DNA of 64,000 nucleotides. Source: Nocardioides sp. CFH 31398 (GTDB taxonomy: Bacteria; Actinomycetota; Actinomycetes; Propionibacteriales; Nocardioidaceae). Positions 1 through 7,429 of the stretch are shown piece after piece (the stretch's first letter is position 1; every line of letters begins with the position of its first letter). A model generated the notes under the pieces. That model did not search any database. It saw only the letters and a program-made list of their open reading frames with translations, and had not been told where the DNA came from. The stretch is from positions 62,001 through 126,000 of the forward strand of contig NZ_JAKUHT010000020.1 in NCBI RefSeq assembly GCF_022436705.1. The letters are read 5' to 3'. A program made the position numbers and the translations under genes.

Positions 1-81
1 CCGGGGTCGATGCCCGAACTCATCGCAGATCGGTCACGAATCTCCCCAGCGATGTCCCGGGCGATCTCCCGGGCGCCCCGC

Positions 82-825
82 TCACCGCCCGGCGAACGAC
101 CACACCAGCAGCTCCGCGCCCCGCGTCAACCGGACACGGACGCCACCCGCCTCGTGGAGCCGGACGGCGTCCCCCTCGTCGAGGCCGACACCGTCCTCGA
201 GGCCCGCCGCCCCGCGGGCGACGTACACGTGCAGCAGCGGCGCCTCGGGCAGGACGAGGTCGACGGCGGGCTCGGTCCCGCACCCGGCCACCCACAGGGT
301 CGCCCCCGCCACCCCGACGCCGGCGGGTCCGCCCGCCCCCGCGACGGGCACGAGCCCGGACGACGCCGGGGCGGTCGCGCCCTCCACCCGCGCGTACGAC
401 GGCCGCGCCCCCGCCTCGTCCGGCCGCAGCCACGTCTGCACGAACCGGGTCGGCCCGGCGCCGGCGTCCCCGGTCTCGCTGTGCACGACCCCCGACCCGG
501 CCGACAGCACCTGCGCCTGGCCGGGGCCGAGGACGCCGAGCGCCCCGGCGCCGTCCAGGGAGGGGGAGCGGTGCACGAGCGCCCCGTCGAGGACCCAGGT
601 GACGACCTCGAGGTCGGAGTGGGGGTGGTCGGCGTACCCCGCCCCCGGCGCGAGCCGGTGGTCGTCGTGGCAGACCATCGGCCCGAACCCCAGGTTGGCG
701 GGGTCGTAGTACGCGCCGAACGAGAACGAGTGGGTGGCCCACGCACCCGGGGAGTGCTCCTCGGACGGACGGTCGTCGCCGCGCCGGACGTCACGGGCGT
801 CGGGGCCGGCGGGCGGAAGCGTCAC
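82..825 (-). CDS. Pirin family protein (bicupin)
   Basis: A 247-residue protein of the pirin/YhhW family, cupin-fold iron proteins; some members have quercetinase activity, but the role of this one cannot be read from sequence. Visible marks are the N-terminal cupin motif HPHSDLEVVTWVLDG with the metal-binding histidines, an upstream CHDDH, and a downstream HSETG that supplies the remaining ligands. The start is taken as GTG at 825 because the family's usual beginning (…HSFSFGAYYDP) follows shortly after and no ATG lies in frame nearby. It is divergent from the sulfotransferase gene with 30 bp between the starts. Nothing callable lies between base 1 and its stop codon. Confidence 0.88.
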   Translation of the reverse strand: MTLPPAGPDARDVRRGDDRPSEEHSPGAWATHSFSFGAYYDPANLGFGPMVCHDDHRLAPGAGYADHPHSDLEVVTWVLDGALVHRSPSLDGAGALGVLGPGQAQVLSAGSGVVHSETGDAGAGPTRFVQTWLRPDEAGARPSYARVEGATAPASSGLVPVAGAGGPAGVGVAGATLWVAGCGTEPAVDLVLPEAPLLHVYVARGAAGLEDGVGLDEGDAVRLHEAGGVRVRLTRGAELLVWSFAGR

Positions 826-842
826 CGGGCCATCGTCGCGTC

Positions 843-848
843 TACCCT
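843..848 (+). promoter_or_regulatory. Putative -10 hexamer TACCCT (leaderless transcript)
   Basis: TACCCT ends 7 nt before the ATG at 856. This spacing would start transcription at or next to the start codon, as in many leaderless actinobacterial mRNAs. No convincing -35 is seen. Confidence 0.4.
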
Positions 849-855
849 GTCCACC

Positions 856-2004
856 ATGTCCAGCAGCACCCCCGAGACGTCCGCGCCGGGCACCACCTCC
901 GCGCAGGACGGCTCCACCCCCCTCCCCGAGCCGGCCCCCGGCGGCAAGCGCCGCGTGGTGTTCGTGGTCGGGTCCGGCCGCAGCGGCACCTCCACCTTCT
1001 CCGGCACCCTGCAGACGCTCGGGATGCACGTCCCGCAGCCCGAGGTCGCCGCCGACGAGACCAACCCGCGCGGGTTCGGCGAGCCCCGCTGGGTCGTCGA
1101 CCTCCACAACGACCTGCTCGCGCGGGTCAACGTGCAGGTCTCCGACGCCCGCCCGTCCGCCTGGTTCGAGACCGGCAAGCAGTCGACCAACGAGGCCCTG
1201 CGCGCCCGGATCCACGAGTGGCTCGAGCAGCAGTTCGCCGAGGGCGGCGACGAGCTCGTCATCAAGGACCCGCGCCTGGCCTGGTACCTCGGCCTGTGGC
1301 GCTCCGCCGCGCTCCGCGCCGGCGCGACCTGCTCGCACGTGACGATGCTGCGCCCGGTCACCGAGGTGGTCGGCAGCAAGCAGAAGTACTACGCCAAGCG
1401 CTTCGGCGAGGTGAACCGCGTCGCGGCGTGGGTGAACATGATGCTGCACACCGAGCGCTCCACCCGCGGCTCGCTGCGCGCGTTCGTCCGGTACGCCGAC
1501 ATGCTCGACGACTGGACCGTGCCCGTCCACGACATCGGCGAGCGCTTCGACCTCCACGCGGTCCGCTCGGCCACCGCGAAGGACATCCGCAAGGTCCACC
1601 AGTTCATCGACCCGACCCTGCGCCGCGTGCAGCTGACCTGGGACGACGTCCCCGTGCCGCCGCGCCTGCGCGAGCTCGCGGACGGCACCTGGAACGCGCT
1701 GGACGCGCTCGCCACCCCGGGCGGCGACACCCCCGAGCGGCACGCGGAGCTCGACGAGCTGCGCCAGCGGTTCACCGAGGCCTACGAGGAGGCCGAGGCG
1801 ATGTCGCAGTCGACGGCCATCGCGGCGCAGCGCGCCGGCGCGGCCACCGAGCGCGAGCGTCTCGGCGGCGGGCAGGGCGCCCCGGCCCCCGGCGCACCCG
1901 CCGAGGGCGGACGTCTCGCCGACAAGGTGCCGCACTCCGTCCGCGCGATGGTCCCGGCGGGGGCGCGCCGCCGCGTCCGCGCGGCGCTGAACCGCCAGCG
2001 ATGA
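856..2004 (+). CDS. Sulfotransferase family protein
   Basis: A 382-residue protein that begins with a short acidic, Pro/Ser-rich tail. It then shows the PAPS-binding 5'-phosphosulfate loop VVGSGRSGTSTFSGTL at about residues 37-52, which marks sulfotransferases that move sulfate from PAPS to a sugar, lipid or alcohol. A later segment (IKDPRLAWYL) fits the 3'-phosphate-binding region. The last 80 residues are charged and Ala-rich, perhaps a coiled coil. ATG 856 follows a -10-like hexamer. The stop overlaps the next ATG (ATGA), so it is coupled to two glycosyltransferase genes. The trio may decorate a cell-surface glycan or glycolipid; the acceptor is unknown. Confidence 0.85.
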   Translation: MSSSTPETSAPGTTSAQDGSTPLPEPAPGGKRRVVFVVGSGRSGTSTFSGTLQTLGMHVPQPEVAADETNPRGFGEPRWVVDLHNDLLARVNVQVSDARPSAWFETGKQSTNEALRARIHEWLEQQFAEGGDELVIKDPRLAWYLGLWRSAALRAGATCSHVTMLRPVTEVVGSKQKYYAKRFGEVNRVAAWVNMMLHTERSTRGSLRAFVRYADMLDDWTVPVHDIGERFDLHAVRSATAKDIRKVHQFIDPTLRRVQLTWDDVPVPPRLRELADGTWNALDALATPGGDTPERHAELDELRQRFTEAYEEAEAMSQSTAIAAQRAGAATERERLGGGQGAPAPGAPAEGGRLADKVPHSVRAMVPAGARRRVRAALNRQR

Positions 2005-2987
2005 CCGCCGTCCTCGGCACGGCCGGCGACTCCGCGGCCAACCGGGAGGGCGACGCCGACTTCGACATCGTCTGGCCCTGGTCGCGCCCGCAGCGCGCCG
2101 GCACGGGCATCGTGCTGCGGGTCAAGGACGAGGCCCGCTCCATGCCGTGGGTGCTGCCCCCGCTGCTGCGCACCGCAACCGAGGTCGTGCTCGTCGACAA
2201 CGAGTCGTCCGACGGCACGCCCGACGTCGCCCGCCGTGTCGCCGAGGAGGCCGGGCTCTCGGACCGTCTGACGGTGACGTCGTACCCGTTCCGCGTCAGC
2301 CGCTGCGGCCCCGAGCACCTCCACACGCCGGCCGACTCCGTGCACTCCCTCGTCTGGTTCTACTCGTGGTCGTTCGCGCACCTGTCGACGACGTACTCGG
2401 TGAAGTGGGACGGCGACATGGTGCTCACGCAGGAGGGCGAGGAGCTCCTGCGCGAGCTCGCGTGGCGCCTGCCCGGCCGCGACGCCGTCCTCTACGTGCC
2501 GCGCCACAGCCTGTACGTCGAGTCCGACCGCGTCGCCTACCTCGACCTGGGGCTGTTCAACGCCGAGCCGTTCGGCTACCCGATGGGGCCGTCGTACCCG
2601 CACGTGAAGGCGTTCGAGTGGGAGCTGCGGATCCACCCCGAGGGCGTGGACCACGTGAAGCTGCCCGAGGGCACCTGCCTGGAGCTGAAGTACCTCGACT
2701 CCGACGAGTTCGCCCACTGGACCGACGTCGACGCGTTCGCCACCAGCCAGCGCACGCGGCGCAAGCGCCGCGAGCACCAGCTGTTCACGGATCTCGTCGA
2801 GGGTCGCTGGGAGTCGCACGCCGCGAGCGGGCTGCACCGCATCGAGGTGCCGGCGGGCTCCGACGCCCACGTCGTGGACCACGTCACCGACGTGTGGCTG
2901 CCGGCCGCGGAGCGTCCGCTCGTCGACCCGTCGCTGCGCCGGCTGACCGCCCAGGACCGCCCGCGCGGGGGGCGGGCCGCGTCGTGA
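2001..2987 (+). CDS. GT-A type glycosyltransferase (family 2-like), first tandem copy
   Basis: A 328-residue protein with a GT-A fold start: RVKDEARSMPWVLP, then VVLVDNESSDGTPD, the nucleotide-sugar binding beta-strand and loop of GT2 enzymes. KWDGDMVL supplies the DxD-like metal site. It has no signal peptide or membrane segment, so it should act in the cytosol. The start ATG overlaps the sulfotransferase stop by 4 bp, and its stop overlaps the next start the same way. The next gene is a close paralogue with the same motifs in the same order. Donor and acceptor cannot be told. Some GT2-like proteins of this kind are annotated only as glycosyltransferase family protein. Confidence 0.82.
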   Translation: MTAVLGTAGDSAANREGDADFDIVWPWSRPQRAGTGIVLRVKDEARSMPWVLPPLLRTATEVVLVDNESSDGTPDVARRVAEEAGLSDRLTVTSYPFRVSRCGPEHLHTPADSVHSLVWFYSWSFAHLSTTYSVKWDGDMVLTQEGEELLRELAWRLPGRDAVLYVPRHSLYVESDRVAYLDLGLFNAEPFGYPMGPSYPHVKAFEWELRIHPEGVDHVKLPEGTCLELKYLDSDEFAHWTDVDAFATSQRTRRKRREHQLFTDLVEGRWESHAASGLHRIEVPAGSDAHVVDHVTDVWLPAAERPLVDPSLRRLTAQDRPRGGRAAS

Positions 2988-3928
2988 GCGCCGTCAGGCC
3001 CCCCGGTGCCGTCGACATCGCGAACCTCGAGGGCCACGAGGGGTACGACGTCCGCTGGGCGTGGTCGGACGGCCCGCTCGAGACGGGGCTGACCTGCGTG
3101 TTCCGGGTCAAGGACGAGGCCCGCAACCTGCCGTGGGTGCTGCCCGGGATCCTCCGGGCGGTGCAGGCCGTCGTCCTCGTCGACAACGGCTCGAGCGACG
3201 GCACGCTGGACGTCGCCGCGCGCGTGGCCGCCGAGCAGGGTGCGACCGACCGGGTCACGCTGCTGGAGTACCCCTTCGCCGTCAGCCGGGCGGGCACCGA
3301 GAACCTCGCGACCCCCGCGACGTCGGTCCACAGCCTCACGCACTTCTACAACTGGTCGTTCTCGCACGTGCGGACGTCGTACTCGATGAAGTGGGACGGC
3401 GACATGGTGCTCACCGAGGAGGGCGTGCGCACGCTCGCCGACCTCGCCTGGCAGCTGGAGGGCTCCGGCGCGGTCGCGCTGGTGCCGCGGCACTCGATGA
3501 CGGTGGTGTCGGAGTCCGAGGCCTGGATCGACCTCGGCGTCGACTTCCGCGAGCCGTGGATCTACCCGATGGGCCCGGAGTACGTGCACAAGAAGGCGTT
3601 CGAGTGGGAGCTCCGGGTCTTCCCGGAGGACACCGAGCGCATCCACCTGCCGCCCGGCATGTGCGTGGAGCTGAAGTGGCTGGACGCCGACGAGTTCGCC
3701 CACTGGAGCAGCACGGCCTTCAGCGAGGTGCGCATCCCGCGCAAGCGCCGCGAGTGGCAGGTCGACCGCGCGATCCGCGAGGGCCGCCCGGAGTCGGTCT
3801 TCGGACTCACCCGCGTCGTCGCCCCGCCCGGCGTCCACGTGGTCGACCACGTCGTCCGCGACTGGCTCCCCCGCGCCCCCCGCCCCCTCGTCCGCCGCGA
3901 CCCCGACGCGGAGCCCGACGCGGTCTGA
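2984..3928 (+). CDS. GT-A type glycosyltransferase (family 2-like), second tandem copy
   Basis: A 314-residue paralogue of the preceding gene. It keeps FRVKDEARNLPWVLPG, VVLVDNGSSDGTLD, SMKWDGDMVLTEEG and the C-terminal KAFEWELRVFPE and DADEFAHWS blocks. GTG at 2984 is chosen because it overlaps the upstream TGA (GTGA) and restores an N-terminus like that of its twin. Divergence lies mostly in the middle and in the extreme C-terminus, so the copies may use different acceptors in one glycan. It is the last gene of the three-gene sulfotransferase/glycosyltransferase operon; a block of ~30 bp repeats begins 10 bp after the stop. Confidence 0.82.
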   Translation: MSAVRPPGAVDIANLEGHEGYDVRWAWSDGPLETGLTCVFRVKDEARNLPWVLPGILRAVQAVVLVDNGSSDGTLDVAARVAAEQGATDRVTLLEYPFAVSRAGTENLATPATSVHSLTHFYNWSFSHVRTSYSMKWDGDMVLTEEGVRTLADLAWQLEGSGAVALVPRHSMTVVSESEAWIDLGVDFREPWIYPMGPEYVHKKAFEWELRVFPEDTERIHLPPGMCVELKWLDADEFAHWSSTAFSEVRIPRKRREWQVDRAIREGRPESVFGLTRVVAPPGVHVVDHVVRDWLPRAPRPLVRRDPDAEPDAV

Positions 3929-3937
3929 CGCTCGCCA

Positions 3938-4055
3938 CCGCCGGTCGAGGTGCGAACGGCGTCGACACCGCTGGTTGAGGTGCGAACGGCGGAGACACCG
4001 CTGGTTGAGGTGCGAACGGCATCGACCGCTGTTTGAGGTGCGAACGGCGTCGACG
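3938..4055. repeat. Tandem ~30 bp direct repeats
   Basis: Four imperfect units (30, 30, 28 and 30 bp, at 3938, 3968, 3998 and 4026) each begin ccgctggttgagg or a one- to two-base variant and continue tgcgaacggc. A fifth unit at 4056 carries on into the full 41 bp inverted-repeat arm. The units look like partial copies of that arm's first half, stacked head to tail in the gap after the glycosyltransferase operon. No coding sequence or CRISPR-like spacers are present: what lies between the conserved blocks is itself similar. Confidence 0.9.
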
Positions 4056-4096
4056 CCGCTGGTTGAGGTGCGAACGGAGTGAGCCTCGAAACCCGG
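4056..4096 (+). repeat. Left arm of 41 bp inverted repeat (REP-like)
   Basis: This arm starts ccgctggttgaggtgcgaac and ends gcctcgaaacccgg. It matches the reverse complement of 4505-4545 at 40 of 41 positions (the only difference is at 4077). Within the arm, GGTTGAGG and CCTCGAAACC can pair as an imperfect stem. Together the two arms enclose a single GIY-YIG gene. Confidence 0.9.
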
Positions 4097-4175
4097 TGAC
4101 GTCCACAGGCCTCGTCGTCACCACGGGCTGTGGAGGACCCGGTCGCTCGCGCGACGGTGACCCCAGACTGCGGGC

Positions 4176-4487
4176 ATGCCCCACACCTACGTCCTGCGCT
4201 GCGCCGACGGCAGCTACTACGTCGGGAGCACCATCGACCTGGAGCGCCGCCTGTGGGAGCACAACCACGACGACGAGCTGGGTGCCGCCTACACCCGCCG
4301 ACGACGCCCGGTGGTCCTGGTGTGGGCGGCGGAGTACGAGTCGATCGCGGAGGCCTACGCGTTCGAGAAGCGGGTCCAGGGCTGGAGCCGTGCGAAGAGG
4401 GAGGCGCTGATCCGGGGCGACTTCGCCGGTCTGCCGGCGTTGAGTCGGCGCAGAGCGGTCCAGGCGCGTGAAGCCGGCGAGGCCTGA
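4176..4487 (+). CDS. GIY-YIG nuclease domain protein enclosed by inverted repeats
   Basis: A 103-residue single-domain GIY-YIG (URI-type) protein. It begins PHTYVLRCADGSYYVGST, the paired Tyr/Gly signature, followed by ERRLWEHN with the catalytic Arg at about 24-25 and by a Glu at about 64 in AFEKRVQGW; a metal-dependent single-strand nick is the expected chemistry. Free-standing GIY-YIG proteins of this size are usually annotated only by domain. What is unusual is its setting: it sits alone between two arms of a 41 bp inverted repeat (4056-4096 and 4505-4545), next to tandem partial copies. That suggests a selfish element, or a nuclease acting at the repeat. No DNA-binding domain or transposase is seen. 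Length and motifs look intact. Confidence 0.88.
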   Translation: MPHTYVLRCADGSYYVGSTIDLERRLWEHNHDDELGAAYTRRRRPVVLVWAAEYESIAEAYAFEKRVQGWSRAKREALIRGDFAGLPALSRRRAVQAREAGEA

Positions 4488-4504
4488 CGTCCGACCGTGC
4501 CCCG

Positions 4505-4545
4505 CCGGGTTTCGAGGCTCACTTCGTTCGCACCTCAACCAGCGG
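4505..4545 (-). repeat. Right arm of 41 bp inverted repeat
   Basis: Reverse-complement copy of 4056-4096 with one mismatch. It begins ccgggtttcgaggctcac and ends cacctcaaccagcgg. It starts 17 bp after the stop of the GIY-YIG gene and ends 46 bp before the stop of the convergent hypothetical gene. Confidence 0.9.
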
Positions 4546-4591
4546 CGGAGCGCTCGTGGCTCGACAGCAGCGAGGGCGGTGCGGGCGACGG

Positions 4592-5197
4592 TCAGGCGGG
4601 GGGTGGGTCCGGGCGGGTGGAGCGGTGCAGGGAGCCCTCGAAGAAGACGACGAAGTGGCGGTCGCCCAGCTGCTGGGAGGTGACGGCGTGGACGAGGTCC
4701 GTCTCCGCCGACTCGCCGGCGGTGGCGACGAAGCTGATCCAGTCCTCCGGCGTGATCGCGATGGTGACGCCGCCGGACTCGGCGAGGCCGGGTCCGAGGA
4801 CGCGGGCGCCGACGCGGGCCACCATGGCGTTCCAGGCCTCCTGCGGGTCGGGGAGCGGCGCGGTGACGTTCTCGCTGTGCACCGGGTCGCTCAGGTCGGC
4901 GGCCGCGAAGGCGGCGCCGGTGAAGAGCATGCGGGCCAGCCAGTCGACGTACGGGACGCGCGCCTCGCGCCACTCCCGGTCGAAGCGGACGCGGGCCTCC
5001 GCCTCCCAGCACGTGCCGTCGACGTCGGTGCCGCGGCAGGCGACGAGGAGCTCGTCGATCCCGTCGGCCGCGACGTCGGTGGCGAGGCGGGTCACGAAGA
5101 CCTCGGCGGCCGCGTAGGGCAGGTCGCGGTCGTGCAGCGCACGGAGCCGCCGCGGGAGCTCCCGCGCCAGCTCGTGGAGGTACGACACCTCGTCCAT
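4592..5197 (-). CDS. Conserved-looking hypothetical protein
   Basis: A 201-residue soluble, acidic protein that I do not recognise. It starts MDEVSYLHELARELPRRLRA, a helical region, and ends with a segment containing SQQLGDRHFVVFFEGSLHRS. It has no signal peptide, membrane segment or known motif. ATG 5197 is chosen because it leaves a short 34 bp divergent gap to the CoA transferase gene and because a -10-like CATACT lies 6 nt upstream on its own strand. Codon bias matches its neighbours, so it is probably real. It lies just outside the right repeat arm and is convergent with the GIY-YIG gene. Confidence 0.7.
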   Translation of the reverse strand: MDEVSYLHELARELPRRLRALHDRDLPYAAAEVFVTRLATDVAADGIDELLVACRGTDVDGTCWEAEARVRFDREWREARVPYVDWLARMLFTGAAFAAADLSDPVHSENVTAPLPDPQEAWNAMVARVGARVLGPGLAESGGVTIAITPEDWISFVATAGESAETDLVHAVTSQQLGDRHFVVFFEGSLHRSTRPDPPPA

Positions 5198-5231
5198 TCG
5201 GGCAGTATGCCTGTACTGGCAAGATCCGCCT

Positions 5232-6389
5232 ATGGTCAAGGCCCCCCAACCCAGTGGTACCGGACCGTTGCGCGGCGTGCGGGTGGTCGAGATCGCGGGG
5301 ATCGGACCCGGTCCCCACGCCTGCACGATCCTCGCCGACCTCGGTGCGGACGTCGTCCGGCTGGAGCGTCCGGGGGGCGGTGCGGTGAGCTCCGGACCGA
5401 CCGACCTGCTCACCCGCGGCCGCCCGAGCGTCGGCATCGACCTCAAGCACCCGGAGGCCGTCGGGCTCGTCCTCGACCTCGTCGAGCACGCCGACGTCCT
5501 CGTCGAGGGCATGCGGCCCGGCACCACCGAGCGGCTCGGCCTCGGCCCCGAGGACTGCTGGGCGCGCAACCCGGCCCTGGTCTACGGCCGCATGACCGGC
5601 TGGGGCCAGGACGGTCCGCTCGCGCCGTACGCCGGCCACGACATGAACTACGTCGCCCTCAGCGGTGCGCTCCACGGCCTCGGGCAGGACCCCGACCGTC
5701 CGCACTTCCCCATGAACCTGCTCGGCGACTTCGGCGGCGGGTCGACCTACCTCGTCATCGGCGTGCTCGCCGCGCTGCTCGAGGCGAAGGTGTCCGGCCG
5801 GGGCCAGGTCGTCGACGCGGCCATCACCGACGGCACCGCGCACCTCAACGCGATGACCCTGGGGTTCCTCGCCGGCGGCGGGCACGTCGAGCGGCGGGCG
5901 TCGAACTTCCTGGACGGCGGGCAGCCCTACTACGACCTCTACGCTACCGCCGACGGGCGCCACATGAGCGTCGGACCGCTGGAGCCGAAGTTCTACGACG
6001 AGTTCTGCCGGCTGCTGGGGATCGCCGACGTGGCGCCGGACCGGTGGGACCCCCAGCGGGCCGACGAGCTCCGCCGGCTGATCGCGGGCCGCTTCGCCCA
6101 GCGGACGATGGCCGACTGGACCGCCGTCTTCGAGCACACCGACGCCTGCGTCGCGCCGGTGCTCACGATGGCCGAGGCCGCCGAGCACCCCCACAACGTC
6201 GCCCGGGGCACCCTCGTCGAGCGGGACGGCGTCCTGCAGCCCGGGCCGGCGCCGAGGTTCTCGCGCACCGAGCCCACCCTCACCACCGGACCCACCTCGC
6301 CGGGCAGCGGCACCCGCGACACCCTCGCCGCCTGGGGCGTCGACGACCTGGACGGGCTGCTCGACCGCGGGGTCGTCACGCAGACGTGA
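5232..6389 (+). CDS. CaiB/BaiF family CoA transferase (alpha-methylacyl-CoA racemase-like)
   Basis: A 385-residue family III CoA-transferase fold protein. It begins PLRGVRVVEIAGIGPGPHACTIL and carries GADVVRLERPGG, typical of the family. The catalytic residues of the racemase branch (alpha-methylacyl-CoA racemase, MCR in mycobacteria) have counterparts in YAGHDMNY (His136) and LLGDFGGGS (Asp166), so epimerisation of 2-methylacyl-CoA thioesters is favoured over CoA transfer. That would fit the other fatty-acid and branched-chain acyl-CoA genes in the window. The gene is divergent from the hypothetical gene with 34 bp between them. Confidence 0.87.
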   Translation: MVKAPQPSGTGPLRGVRVVEIAGIGPGPHACTILADLGADVVRLERPGGGAVSSGPTDLLTRGRPSVGIDLKHPEAVGLVLDLVEHADVLVEGMRPGTTERLGLGPEDCWARNPALVYGRMTGWGQDGPLAPYAGHDMNYVALSGALHGLGQDPDRPHFPMNLLGDFGGGSTYLVIGVLAALLEAKVSGRGQVVDAAITDGTAHLNAMTLGFLAGGGHVERRASNFLDGGQPYYDLYATADGRHMSVGPLEPKFYDEFCRLLGIADVAPDRWDPQRADELRRLIAGRFAQRTMADWTAVFEHTDACVAPVLTMAEAAEHPHNVARGTLVERDGVLQPGPAPRFSRTEPTLTTGPTSPGSGTRDTLAAWGVDDLDGLLDRGVVTQT

Positions 6390-6457
6390 ACACGTCGCCG
6401 TCGCCGCGTGGTGTCGTGTTCGGCGCCGCGTCACCGGGGCGCGATGGCCTGGGGGCC

Positions 6458-7381
6458 GTGATCACGCGACGGACCACCCTCACGGGGGCCGCGGCCCTCC
6501 TCGGCGTCCTCGGCGGGACCGGTCTCGGCGCGGGGCGCGCCGGTGCCCGCGACCCCGGCCCGCTCCTCGGGCCCGCCCTCGGCGAGGACCTCCACCTCAT
6601 GACCTGGAACGTCCGGGTGCCGCAACCGGGCACCCGGCCGGGTGAGTCGGACCACTGGGGCGACCGCGCGCCGTACGTCGTCCGGCTGCTCGCCGAGGAG
6701 CAGCCGACCGTGCTGGCGCTGCAGGAGGTGACGGGGGCGCACCTGGACGCCCTCGCGGAGGCGCTGCCGTCGCACCGCCTGCTCGGCTTCGGGTACGGCG
6801 AGGAGACCCTCGCCGGCTACCCCGTGCTGTCGTACGACGCCGACCGGCTCGAGGTGCTCACCTGGGGTCGCTCGACGCTGTCGGCGACGCCGACGGCGGT
6901 GGACTCCCGCGGCTGGGGCAACCGCTTCGCCCGGAGCCTGGTCTGGGCGCGGGCGCGCGACACGACGACCGGCCGCGTGCTCGGCCTCGTCGTCACCCAC
7001 CTCGACCACGAGTCGGAGCTCGCCCGGGTCCTGGGCGCCCGGCTCGTCCGCGACCGGGTCGACGACCTCGACTGCCCGACGCTGGTGCTCGGCGACTTCA
7101 ACGCCGCCGCCGGCGCGAGCCTGCCGTACGCCGTGCTCACCGGGGACGGCGTGCTCCGCGACACCTGGACGTCGGCCGACACCCGGATCACCCCCGCGTG
7201 GGGCACCTTCCCGAGCTACGGGCCACCGGTCCGCGGCGAGCGGCGCATCGACTGGCTCCTCGCGACCGAGGAGGTCACCGTCGCGAGGTCGGCGATCAAC
7301 GCCACCCGCTACTCCGCGGCCACCGGCGAGCGCTGGCCCAGCGACCACACCCCCGTCCAGGCGCTCGTCCGGCTCGTCTGA
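6458..7381 (+). CDS. Exported endonuclease/exonuclease/phosphatase family protein (copy 1)
   Basis: A 307-residue EEP-superfamily phosphodiesterase. After a short Tat-like signal (ITRRTTLTGAAALLG, then an Ala-rich stretch) come the family motifs TWNVRVP, LALQEV, VTHLDH, LGDFNA and WPSDHTPVQ, which supply the metal-binding and catalytic Asn/Glu/Asp/His. The enzyme should act outside the membrane on a phosphodiester or phosphomonoester. Start: GTG 6458 puts the twin arginine near the N-terminus exactly as in the paralogue at 11459. An in-frame GTG at 6386, overlapping the end of the CoA transferase gene, would add 24 residues ahead of the signal and is less likely. Confidence 0.83.
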   Translation: MITRRTTLTGAAALLGVLGGTGLGAGRAGARDPGPLLGPALGEDLHLMTWNVRVPQPGTRPGESDHWGDRAPYVVRLLAEEQPTVLALQEVTGAHLDALAEALPSHRLLGFGYGEETLAGYPVLSYDADRLEVLTWGRSTLSATPTAVDSRGWGNRFARSLVWARARDTTTGRVLGLVVTHLDHESELARVLGARLVRDRVDDLDCPTLVLGDFNAAAGASLPYAVLTGDGVLRDTWTSADTRITPAWGTFPSYGPPVRGERRIDWLLATEEVTVARSAINATRYSAATGERWPSDHTPVQALVRLV

Positions 7382-7417
7382 GCCGGAGGAGACGCAGACC
7401 ACATCGCCCGCCTGGCC

Positions 7418-7423
7418 TACGAT
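7418..7423 (+). promoter_or_regulatory. Putative -10 hexamer TACGAT
   Basis: TACGAT lies 6 nt before the ATG of the solute-binding protein gene, again compatible with a leaderless transcript starting the ABC transporter operon. Confidence 0.4.
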
Positions 7424-7429
7424 CCCGCC

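Noticed and set aside
1..81. Gene at the left edge
   Set aside because: Only shadow frames cross it; repeated gatctcccgggc-like words are too short to call.
3938..4096. CRISPR-like array
   Set aside because: Units are contiguous and nearly identical over their whole length, with no unique spacers and no cas genes.
4556..6457. Open frame upstream of the exported phosphodiesterase as one large protein
   Set aside because: It is the shadow of the hypothetical and CoA transferase genes in another frame, with typical high-GC Arg/Pro composition.
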